This document shows, in pieces, positions 23,175-33,808 of a stretch of DNA of 64,000 nt. Numbering within the stretch: the stretch's first letter is position 1; each line of letters opens with the position of its first letter. This DNA comes from Hysterium pulicare CBS 123377 (Eukaryota; Ascomycota; Dothideomycetes; Hysteriales; Hysteriaceae): contig AJFK01000200.1 of NCBI GenBank assembly GCA_000467715.1, positions 25,136 through 89,135 on the forward strand, in the 5' to 3' direction. Below the pieces are notes generated by a model. It ran no database searches, was not told the origin of the DNA, and saw only the letters and a program-made list of their open reading frames with translations. The position numbers and the translations under genes are program-made.

Positions 23175-25857
23175 ATGGACCCCGTATCGTCAGAGCCTCC
23201 GTTGCTACCCTTATCGCAACGCCGGAAATCCATGTTTATGGAAGTTGGTCTAGTCGACGAAGACAGATTCCGACAAGAACGACGAAGAGAGCGTACACCT
23301 CCACCAGTTCTTGATCCTACTCCTTCTCCGAAAAGCACACGACCCGTCCAAAAAGTGCGCTTCAAGAGTGAGGCGGACATCTTGGAGGACGTGAAGGATA
23401 ACAACGAGGAAGCGTTGGAAGGTAGTGACTGGGAGGACCTACTATCCGAGCAGGATTCCGAGGACGAGGGAACGCTAGCAACCATGAAGCTGTCGACAGA
23501 TCCTCAATTGAATGGATATTCCCGTCTATATCGATTGGGTATCTTTACGCTCGTCCTAGCGATAATGCTACCTATCCTACAGAGTAATCCGATTACGGGC
23601 ATGAGTAGGAACGCATTGTTAGGTGTAAGTGGAGGCGTCATACCGCGCCAATCGACCGGCTTCGTGGAGGATGGTGCCATGGTAAAGCGTGATGATAGTC
23701 CAACTGTATTTTGCAAGATTTGGAGTCATCAAAGTAAGTTAAGCCTCGATGGCTGACAAGCCTGTCCGAATATTCACAGAGACTAGCTGCCATCGTCAAT
23801 GGAACGCTCTACATGTACGGCGGTCGTGCTACTACCGACGCCCAACAGACTAGTAACGAATGGAGTGAGTCCTCTTCCAATTTGGATATAGAAATTTAGC
23901 TTAGCTGACATTTTCTAGATAACAACTTTCTAAGTCTAGACCTCACGAAGTCCTGGCAAATCAGCTCGCCGTCATTGACCGGCCTTCCACAGCCATCTGG
24001 TCCTCCTGCAGTTGCTAACGGCTACCTCTGGAATTCACACGACTCACTCTACCTCTATGGTGGCGAGTTCTCCGATACTCCCGTTACGACACCCGTTGCA
24101 TTCGCCATGTGGGAGTACAATATTGGTTCGAAAAACTGGATTGAGCATAGCAATCCGCAATCCTCCTCCGGCGCCAACTCCGAAGGTGACGGCCAATCCA
24201 TTCAGCGTGCAGCTGAAGGCGCAGGCTTCAGTGTCTCGACGCTTGGCCGCGGTTGGTATTTTGGTGGGCATCAAGACTATTTAACCACTGAAGGCTGGAG
24301 CAATCAAGTTAACCGCATATATCTCAAGAGTCTCCTTGAGTTTACCTTCCCGGGTTTCTCCAACGACGGTGTCAAATCGTTGTCTGATGGCAAGACCGCT
24401 GGTCAAGATGGTGTCTGGAGAAATGTCACTCAAGGAGGATCACAAGATTCAGCGGGTTTCCCGGAACGTGCTGATGGTCTACTTTTGTATGTTCCTGGTT
24501 TTGGCGCAGAAGGTATTTTGCTCGGGTTGACTGGTGGCACTAACGCGACCTTCGTAAGTGATATGATGGATCTTCAGAGGATACCGGTTCTGACTACATT
24601 ATAGACCCAAATGAACATCATCGATGTGTACGATATTGCGAATTCGACATGGTATAAACAGGCAACCACCGGCAACACACCACAGTACCGAGTTAATCCA
24701 TGTGCTGTAGTAGGTGCAGCCGCCGAGTAAGTTATCATCGTTCCAGACACGGGACCATAAATATACTAATTTCCGTGTACAGCGGCTCTTCCTACAATGT
24801 CTACATGTACGGCGGCCAAAATCTCCAACCATATCTCAACCAAACCCAATACGATGACATGTGGATTCTTTCCATCCCCTCCTTCACCTGGATTTCTGTC
24901 GACGTGTCTAAGCAGTCAAACCCTCCAGCCCGAGCAGGTCACTCCTGCAACGTCTGGGACGGGCAAATGATCGTGACTGGTGGTTATGTTGGACAGGAGC
25001 TCTCATGCGACTCACCTGGCATCTACGTCTTTAACATGAGCAGCTTATCATGGGCGACTCAATTCACAGCACTAACAGGCGACCTCGCCTTGCAGGCATT
25101 CAACGGGAAGAATGACGGCAATCCTTTAGCTCAACAGGCGAATCAACGCGGTTTCAATTCTTCTGCTGGTCTCGAAGGCTCGTACGGCTACGAAGTCCCA
25201 GCTGCCGTGCAATCCGTAATTGGAGGCGGACCTACAGGGGGCGCTACACTCACCGCGCCCGTCCAAACACCTACAGCTGGTCCCATGGCAACAGGTAAAC
25301 CCATCACGTACACGATCACCGGACCCGGCGGCGCCACCATCACCGAAACAGCTGCTCCCAGTGCCAGCAACTCCAACGAGCGCCACGGCCCGAACATCGG
25401 CGCCATCATCGCGGGCGTCATCGCAGGCGTTTTCTTCATCATAGCAGCCTATCTAGCGTTCTGCGCATGGATATACCGCAAACAAGTCAAACTCTACAAA
25501 AACCACGCAGCAGTCGCAACACGCGCCGCCGCCGACGCCCGAAAAGAGAAGAACGACGCGACGGGCTTCGGACCTTCGAACACCTCGTCTTCAGCGAAGA
25601 ACAGCTCGGAAAGAAGACCCATTGGCGACCTCATCGCCGCTTCATCGACGAACCATTCCGGCAGCAATTCAGGTGCACCAGAGGGTGGCGCGGCCGGGCT
25701 GTTCGGTCCCAGTAGTGCGGAGAGAGCGAGGAGAGACTCGAGTGGGAGCAGTGACTCTACAGATGATCTACTCGCGGGCCAGGAACCTACGTTCTGGGGC
25801 ACGAGGGGTGTGTTGCTTAATCCGCGGAGGAGTTTGAGGGTAATAAACAGGGACTAA
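23175..25857 (+). CDS. Kelch-repeat membrane protein
   Basis: Exons 23175-23733, 23787-23864, 23919-24553, 24605-24726, 24783-25857; joins keep frame (822 aa). Residues 1-115 are charged and acidic (cytosolic); a membrane segment spans about 119-136 (LGIFTLVLAIMLPIL). Then come kelch blades: each has a MYGG or LYGG turn (GTLYMYGGRATTD, DSLYLYGGEFSD, NVYMYGGQN, GQMIVTGGYVG) followed by a Trp in the next strand, forming a beta-propeller outside the cytosol. A Thr/Pro-rich linker leads to a second membrane segment at about 668-695 (IGAIIAGVIAGVFFIIAAYLAF) and a Ser-rich cytosolic tail. Such two-pass kelch proteins are widespread in Pezizomycotina and may act at the cell surface; ligand and role are unknown. 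Exon 2 uses an acceptor after GACTAG, which alone gives an open frame. Confidence 0.88.
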
Positions 25858-27962
25858 CGAAACGGACTCCCGGGGACGGGAAGTCTATACATGGGCGACT
25901 AGCGAGCGAGCATATTTTTTACTTTTCTCTGTATGATTTGATGAGAATACGATTCTTGCATACCAAGGCAACAGGTTTTTACAATTGTGCGGATGAGGGA
26001 AGGTTTTTATTATACCCTCGATACCGCTGTTCTTTTTTGGGCTTTTTTGGGGGGGTTTTTTGCAGGAAAAGCAAAATTGTATATACTTCGGGCTTTTGCT
26101 TGGTAGTTGCCCTATTCTATTAATGGGTGACATGGACATAATAATACATGCCAAATACTTCAACTCGCGTTTCCACGATGTGCTTTCTGGATTAGAGGTT
26201 CTGGTTTTATGATCTACTGAGCTGATATTCACTGCCAATATAACATGTTCATTTTGATGCCGGGAAGGGGCTTGCGGAATCACAAGCACAATCAAACTCC
26301 TTTCCTTCATCATCATCAGTGGTGTATGTAGAATGCGAATGAACTTGCCGGCTTATATCGTATTCCCACATCGCATTTCGAACCCCCCTTTTCCCGCCTT
26401 CCGAATAATACACACTCAGTGGCACCAAGCATCTAGGATATGGTTACTCGAACTTCGGATACGCGGAGCAAAGCCATCTGGGCAGCTTATGTTCTGCCGG
26501 TGTTCTTTTCTCCTTGTAGTAACCGTGATATTTTGGTTTCAAGCTACTGGTCTGTGACGAGGATGGGTGGGCTTTAGGTTTTTTCTGGGTTTTGGAGTAG
26601 TGATAAGTCTACACAATATCTTTGGTGTCTTGTATGTGCCTTATCGGGAAGGAATAGAAACGATGCTTTAGGGGTAAATGGAAGACCAAGTGAGTCCTAA
26701 CTGGTGGATCGTGTATGTTGTTTTCCAAAGGAGCGTTTTGCCTGTTTTGCGGTATCGTGACTTGCTCTGCTCTGGCTGGGTGCTTGAAGAGATGTGTTTA
26801 CTGAAGAGGACGGGTTTAATAACTACCTTTTTTCAAGCCTCCTCTTTTTTTACACGTGAATAGAACGAGACTATAAGGATACTTCTGTATCTAGAGAATG
26901 CTTTGACCGGACTGCATTTCATTGGCTTTTCCTTAATGTCCGCACTCAGACTATTAACGAGGTTTATGAGCATGGGCGGGCTCCATTGGCTATAGCGGTA
27001 ATGATTTAGCAAGCGCAGTGTAAACCGCCTTTGGAGTGGGATGGGACAGACGGTGACGACGTTGTCGTGATGTTAAGGAAGCTGCTTGGAAGGAATCTGA
27101 ATTGTGGGTAGAGGGAAAAGAGATAAAGTAAATATTTAAACTTTATTATTTTTAATTTTAATTATAGATATTAAAGGTAAAAGAGAGTTAGAGAAATTAT
27201 GTTAGCTGGGGAGGGTTCAGCATTGTTGGAGCAGTTTGATGAATCGTCCAGAGTTTAGCGTAACCTTGGTCCTACATTAGAATAGAGACTTAGGTAGCAT
27301 TATAGGTAGCATTCTAGAACACTTTAGCTAAATCTCTTGTCGGGATACTGGAGATGTATTCTTTTTTCAGAGTTCTGTTTATTTATGCCGTAGTAAAGAT
27401 TCTTAACACAACTTCCCAACCCGATTCAAACACGTGTCCCGGCTGATTGCCGTGAACCGTAAGCCATCTAGGCAACACCATCGTAGTGTCTGAGTCAGAG
27501 TAATTCTTTCCCACATCTTAGGTCAAATCCTCCTCGTATACTTCAGCCTGATGCTTCCTGTTGCCTGCGATGCGAATACCGTGCGCACTGCTGCCTAGCT
27601 ATTCCTCGAGTATAAAAAAGAGCTCAATTTCCCACATCTCGACTTCTTTTCTTCTTCTTCAGCATTCTCTTTGCCACAAGGCTTAGATCATATGTAGTAT
27701 CTGTTCTTCTGTAGCTTGATCGCTCAGATCTCCAAATCTCGTTGAGATTTAGCTCTTTTTTTGGAACCCGGGGGTTTTCGGTCACTGAGCTCGCTCATAC
27801 CAATTTCCCTCACAGTGTCGCCCGTATTGCACTGTTTCGAGCTGACGCGAAAATCCATTTTTTCGTTGAGTGTTCCACCTTGTGTGGGACCTTGAGGAAG
27901 AAATTGTGTATTATCGCCAGTTTTGCTTTTCTAATCGCATTTGCTCTACTGCCCTTCCGTGA
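25858..27962. other. 2.1-kb intergenic region with AT-rich patch and orphan promoter-like site
   Basis: No supported gene. At 26029-26064 there are T and G runs (a run of eight G). At about 27120-27200 the sequence becomes very AT-rich (atttttaattttaattatag). At 27611-27617 TATAAAA is followed by a long C/T tract, as before a fungal transcription start, yet no plus-strand gene follows; see findings. Confidence 0.45.
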
Positions 27963-28664
27963 TCATGGTACCTGCGGTCCTTGAGAGACTTGAGGGCCTT
28001 CCCAAATTGCTGCTTGATCAAGTGCGTTCCCTTGCGGTGGGTAGTATGGCATCTCTCCTGAATCCTCAAATTCCTGTGGTCTCTTGGTCGCCGTCCCAGG
28101 TTTCAGATAAAGGATCAACCGAAACGCAGTATTACCGTTGAGGTAGTATCGGTGCAAGCGTTTGCTACGTAGGAAACCAAGACGTTCGTACAGTTTCAAA
28201 GAGGCGGTGTTTGTGACTTCGGTTTCGAGGACAATCTCATCCGCATCCCGAGACGCCATGGCGTCAATTGCCATGCATACTAGCTTTGTAGCTATTCCTT
28301 TGCCTCTGTAGGTTTCTTGTACGGCGAGCATTGCGATGTAACCGCGATAGGTGCCGCTGCGGTGGGGTTCTAGCTTGCAGACGACGACACCGATGAGGTT
28401 TTCGGCAGGATCAAGTGCCTAGCAGAATACATTAGAAATGAAACGAGATATTGTGAGTTTCTAGTTGTATTCAAATACCAAATAACACAAATCCCCCCAC
28501 TGGTATAGGAAATAACGGTAGACATAGATGCTGTAGGGCTCGGAGAGGTCCTTGGAGATCAGCTGGCGGATTGCGGGGAGGTAAATTGACTCTTTCGATG
28601 CCTCATATTGCACATACTGCAGCTCGTCGATGATGGATTTCGCATCGGTATTGCTCATAGCCAT
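27963..28664 (-). CDS. MAK3: N-alpha-acetyltransferase 30, NatC catalytic subunit
   Basis: GNAT-fold enzyme that acetylates the N-terminus of nascent proteins beginning Met-Leu, Met-Ile, Met-Phe and similar, as catalytic subunit of NatC at the ribosome. Exons 28664-28479 and 28418-27963 (213 aa). The join rebuilds CYLALDPAENLIGVVVCKLEPH. Family blocks: ISKDLSEPYSIYVYRYFL (the substrate loop with its tyrosines), RGYIAMLAVQETYRGKGIAT with the acetyl-CoA loop RGKGIA, ETEVTNTASLKLYERLGF, and RLHRYYLNGNTAFRL. The start could also be ATG 28658. The tail after the GNAT domain (about 40 residues, Pro/Gln-rich) is variable. Divergent from LRO1: their ATGs are 193 bases apart. Confidence 0.93.
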
Positions 28665-28857
28665 GTACTCGTTTTGTCTGTTGGCGATGGCTAGATATGA
28701 AGGTAGATGGAGGGGTCTCGGTGAAGACAAAGTTGGCCGAAAGCTTGGACCGTCACATTCTACAAATGACGCAGATCGTTTCACATGAACGATCCGTGAG
28801 AAATAAACACCAAGACTTTCTCATCAGCGTCTCCTTTCCGTTCACCCTTCTCTTCCC

Positions 28858-30889
28858 ATGAATACCCTCCGCCGTCGCTTTCTAGGCGACTCCTCCGCGG
28901 AGCCTTCGAGGGATCCAACCCCGGACCCGGACCAGCCCGACGATTTACGCGTCGTTTCTGCGAAAAAGCTACATAATTTGACGAAACCGAGGAAAAGTAG
29001 TAAGAGGCGGAACATATGGATTTTCGGACTGGGTGGCCTATTTGGCATTGTGGCTGCTTTTTTCGCGGGAAGCAATGACATGATTGATCTGTCATCGTTG
29101 GAAAATATGAATATGAATGCCATTCTAGAAGCATTGCCATCTGGCCTAGTCAAGGATGCACAGCAAATACAAGTCAGTCACGCTTCATAGGTTCCAATCT
29201 TCTATCAACCATGTTAAAATATGTACTCATACATAGATGAGTGCAGAAACATGAACGAGATGCGGTCAATTACGATTCCTTCGCAGTCGGACTACATGCT
29301 AAGAGTCAGGGAATTGTAGCAAAGCATCCCGTCATAATGGTACCAGGAGTGATATCTACAGGGCTTGAGAGTTGGGGTACCGAGGAAGCATCACGGCAAT
29401 ATTTCAGAAAAAGACTATGGGGCTCGTGGACAATGATGAGAGCATTGGTACTCGACAAAGCAGGATGGAAGAAGCACATCATGCTAGACCACAAGACCGG
29501 CCGAGATCCTCCAGGGATTAAACTTCGTGCTGCACAAGGTTTCGATGCCACCGATTTCTTCATTACGGGCTACTGGATCTGGAATAAGATTCTCGAGAAC
29601 CTCGCATCCATCGGCTACGATCCCAACAATGCCTTCACGGCCGCCTATGACTGGCGCATGACTTACATGAATTACGAAATCCGCGATCAATACTTTACGA
29701 GGTTGAAATCATACATCGAAGTTGCCGTTCGCGTTCAAAACAAGAAAGTCGTACTCCTTTCTCACTCGATGGGCTCACAAGTGCTCTACTACTTCTTCCA
29801 CTGGGTTGAAGCCGAGGGTCACGGAAATGGCGGACCAGCATGGGTGGATACCTACATTGACTCCTGGATCAATATTTCCGGGTGCATGCTCGGAGCGCTG
29901 AAAGGCGTTCCAGCGGTGTTATCCGGCGAGATGAAAGACACCGCACAGTTGAACGCTTTCGCCGTCTACGGCTTGGAAAAGTTCCTCTCACGACATGAAC
30001 GAGCTGAAATATTCCGCGCCATGCCAGGCGTATCATCTATGCTCCCGATGGGGGGCGCCGCTGTCTGGGGCGATGAATCGTGGGCGCCAGATGATCTGCC
30101 CGGCCAGAATGTCAGCTATGGAAACTTCATCAGGTTCAGGGATAACAACTCGACAGTTTCGAAGAAGAATCTTACCGTTGGTGACTCCCTCCCGTATCTG
30201 TTCAGTCACACCGAGGAATGGTATAAAGACATGATCATGAGCAGCTACTCCCATGGCGTCGCCCACACACGAAAGGTGGTAGAAGACAATCAACACATCC
30301 CTGCAAAATGGATCAATCCCCTTGAGACACGCCTGCCGCTTGCGCCACAGCTTAAGATCTATTGCTTTTATGGTATGGGGAAACCTACCGAACGCTCTTA
30401 CTATTATAAAGAGGACCTAGACCCCTTGACTAAAACCAATGTCACCATTGACACCGCTTTCAGTAACGGCGCAGTCGATCATGGCGTTGTCATGGGCGAG
30501 GGCGACGGAACTGTAAATTTGCTTTCTTCGGGATACATGTGTACGAAGGGGTGGAAGATAAAGAGATATAACCCTGCTGGGGTTCAGATCAAGACATATG
30601 AGATGCCGCATGAGCCGGACAGGTTTAGTCCGAGAGGTGGTCCGAATACAGGTATGTTACGTCTATCCAATCACATTTGGCACGCTATCGATACTGATAT
30701 ATCTTTTAAGGCGACCACGTCGACATTCTTGGACGTGCATCCCTCAACGACCTCATCCTACGTGTAGTTGGTGGAAGAGGCGAGCTGGTTGATGAATCGA
30801 TCCATTCGAACATCTTGGAATATGCAGAAAAAGTTAAGATATACGAAGATGATGATGAGCGTAATCAAGCGAACTTATCGAGGGGATGA
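28858..30889 (+). CDS. LRO1: Phospholipid:diacylglycerol acyltransferase (PDAT)
   Basis: ER enzyme that transfers an acyl chain from a phospholipid to diacylglycerol, making triacylglycerol for lipid droplets. Exons 28858-29172, 29247-30651, 30711-30889 (632 aa). A basic cytosolic N-terminus precedes one membrane segment at about 52-70 (IWIFGLGGLFGIVAAFFAG); the LCAT-type domain faces the lumen. Landmarks are HPVIMVPGVISTGLESW, YDWRMTYMNYE, and the nucleophile elbow SHSMGS (Ser near 279). GDGTVNLLSSG probably holds the catalytic Asp, and the catalytic His is in NTGDHVDILGR, rebuilt by the last splice. Length and all landmarks match yeast Lro1. It shares a 193-base promoter region with MAK3. 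Confidence 0.96.
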
Positions 30890-31660
30890 CTATGTAACTG
30901 TATATCATGGCATGGCGTTGGATTAGATGGGATGGCTTTCTTGTGTTTTTGGAAACGTATGTTAAATGATACCACATTGCATAACGGTGATTTTGGGGCA
31001 ACTAGTCTATAAGGAGATGGTTATTTGGAGAAGATTGAGCATAAATATACCAATTTGAATAATACCAGCAATTACTTGCCCTCTGTACCCTCTTTCTCTT
31101 TTGATATAATTTTCCAAAGAGTTATCAGCGGAGGGTTTACCGGCACTGTGGTTTAGGTTTAGGTTTAGGTTTACCCAACAATTCGGTTGACAGCTGTCTC
31201 CAGTACATGGGTAGGAATTTCGCCGTCCTTTCAGACCCAGAGTTTGAAAAGATTATACTTCTTTCCTAGAAATAAGTAAACTTTAACTCTAGATATTCTA
31301 ATATTGCTCCTGTCCGGGAATACGGATTAGAAGATTCAGCTACGGTTGGCCTCGCACGCTGGTACATGGTCGCAGTTGCGGACGCAGTCGACGTAGGGCC
31401 GGACTCGGAAGCTGGATAGGGGTTGGTTGGAAAAGAGATACTATTCTAACCTTATAACTAGATATTAACTCTATATACTAAGACTCTATATCTAATATTA
31501 GCTATACTCTATGAGGCATCTATTAACAGACCTTTAAGTTATGGGTGAATTTGTGCACACTGCGCAGAGGGCGAATTTTCTTTATACCCTGTTCCGCAAA
31601 AGCAGTCAGCTCTATATTGAGCATCTGATTATAGTTGAAAAGCGAGCAGTCTAGCCATCT
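30890..31660. other. Convergent intergenic region with telomere-like units
   Basis: 771 bases between convergent genes. At 31151-31173 are nearly four TTTAGG units (ggtttaggtttaggtttagg and on). At about 31430-31510 there is an AT-rich, TA-heavy patch (taactagatattaactctat). No gene. Confidence 0.5.
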
Positions 31661-33388
31661 TTATTCTCTCTTGACACCAACCTTCCCGATATTCCTCAAT
31701 CCCCAAAGAGAAACGGCAAGTGTAGTTACGCTTAACGCGAGACAGTACCAGAACGAGGCCCTATAACCCTCAAGGAGCGCCTCCGGGCTTTGTTTAAGCT
31801 GGAATTCAGAGTTCGCAGTCACACTTCCAGCAATGACTGCGCTGGTAGCAAGACCCACACTCTTGCCAATCTGTGCGATGGTATTAAAGACACCGCCTGC
31901 AAGGCCTTGGAGTTTTGCGGGAAACACGGAAGTGATGAGTAGGTTTGATATCGTGAAAAGAATGTCGGCTCCGTTAGGACTCAAGAAGATCGCTGGGAAT
32001 GCGCAAGCCCAATATGACCAATCAGGATTGATGATTGCCATGAGCAAAGAGGAGATACCAGTCATAACGGTTCCAATGGCAATGGCCAGGTCGGCGCGGA
32101 TGCGGTGAGTGATCAGACCCATTACCATGTTTATAAGGGCTCCTGAGATTGGTTCAGGAACGAAGCGGATGGAGGTCTGAGTAGGGCTGATTCCTTGAAC
32201 GTCTTGGAAATAGAGGGTTGTGAAGGTTTCTGAGGCGTTGAAAAGTCCCCACGTCAAGAAGACTCCAATACAGATACAAGTGAATACGCGATTACGCCAG
32301 AGGGAGTTCGGGATTATGGCAGGTCTGTTCAACCGTTCCTGTCGCCCGACCCAGAAGATGAAGATCGGGATCAAAAGAAGCGAGATGATGAGCAAGACGA
32401 TCGTTGCAGGATTCTTGATGTTCGAAGGATCTCCAGTGAGCGAGCTGCCCATCATTAGCTTTGAGTACTCCCTGCTAGAGACGAATACTCACGCAAAAAC
32501 GTAGGAAAGTATTGCGAGAGAAGTGCTGGCAATGGCTGCGCCGATCCAGTCTATGTCTGATTTCAAGCGGTCCCAGACATGGGGCTCAAGTGCGACAGCG
32601 TCCTTTGGTAGCCCAAATAAGCCAACGACAAATATAACCGTGTTGATGATTGCTGCAATATAAAAGCCGTAGCGCCAACCGATGGTCTGCGTTAAAAAGC
32701 CACCAAGTGTGAGCCCAAGAGAAAAGCCAATAGGCTGACCACCTCCCATCGAAGCAAAAGCTATGTTCCTCGTTTTCCCTTCTGGGAACGTACTTGTGAT
32801 AATACTTACGGCGGACGGGAGACAGAATGAGATTGCAATGCCCGCGAATGCACGAAAGAGAATCAGCTGCGTACCGGTCCGCGCAAGACCGCAAGCTAGA
32901 GTAGAGATGGATTGCAGCACGCAGCCAGTGAGATACATGACACGGCAGCCGAGGACATCAGAGATAGATCCGAGTATTAGAAGGGTACAGCCACATGTGA
33001 GTGCATATATAGATATAGGCCTTTACTGATAAGTATACGTCGTCATGGCAATGTCTTGGCGATAAGGAGGTTAAAATGTACAAGGGAAATGAGGTACCTA
33101 CCATAACAACACATCGGAATCGAGAGAAAGCTCTTTAGCCATTGTTGGAAGGCCAATGGTCATCAAGCCGGCCAATAAGGTACTGATTCCGGTGATGCAT
33201 ATTACGGATAAGAGTACAATTGCTGTCGTGCCCTTCGAGACCTCGTCCTCTTCAATGCCGATTCTTTCAGCATTGAGGCGTTGAGCGTCTTCATCTAACT
33301 GAGGAGCGTCCTGAGTCTTTAGGATGACTGGAGGTGGTTGTGCAATCGAACTTGGGTATCTAGCTAACTCAATTGAGGTATGAGACAT
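31661..33388 (-). CDS. MFS multidrug transporter, DHA2-like (14 helices)
   Basis: Proton-coupled exporter of the major facilitator superfamily. Exons 33388-33102, 33020-32493, 32444-31661 (532 aa). A hydrophilic N-terminus of about 50 residues is followed by about 14 hydrophobic segments. Signs of drug:H+ antiporters: the loop after helix 2, ISDVLGCRVMYLTGC (motif A region, imperfect), the Arg-containing LILFRAFAGIAIS in helix 4, and motif C in helix 5 (GGGQPIGFSLGLTLGG), typical of exporters. The join into exon 3 (SYVFASLTGDP) removes a 48-nt intron. The substrate cannot be read from sequence; no biosynthetic genes are nearby, so a link to a toxin or metabolite cluster is not supported. Confidence 0.9.
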
Positions 33389-33808
33389 GTTGCAAAAGCT
33401 TCGGAAAAGATGAAAAGATGACAGAGAGCGAAGAATAAAGATATGCGGTAGGTATCTTCAGAGTTTAGCACGTAGTTCGGCCGTGTTATGACTAACTTGT
33501 TGGAGTATACTGTATCTTACCATTCCTGTATCGGTAAATTTGGCGATTAGTATCGTGCTGGTGCGGGTGTTGGCTACGTCATGTAAATCTAGTAAGATCT
33601 TGAGAGGCCCAGACACCGTGGAGGCTCTACACATGAAGCAAGTCTCATACCTCAGGCAATATTCTCCCACGTTTACAGATGACATCCAAAAGGACGAGGG
33701 TTCAGTGTGCTGTTATAACATCACCTTATACACAACGCTCCGATATCTTACAAATCACATCTCAAAACAGTGCTCCAACCATTGCAAATGCGCCAATATA
33801 CCAGCCCT
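33389..33808. other. Intergenic region, MFS promoter / UGGT 3' end
   Basis: 420 bases between two genes read in the same direction. It holds the promoter of the transporter and the 3' flank of UGGT. No other signal seen. Confidence 0.35.

Noticed and set aside
27941-28141. Plus-strand frame of 66 codons starting near 27941
   Set aside because: It is the mirror of the MAK3 C-terminal exon.
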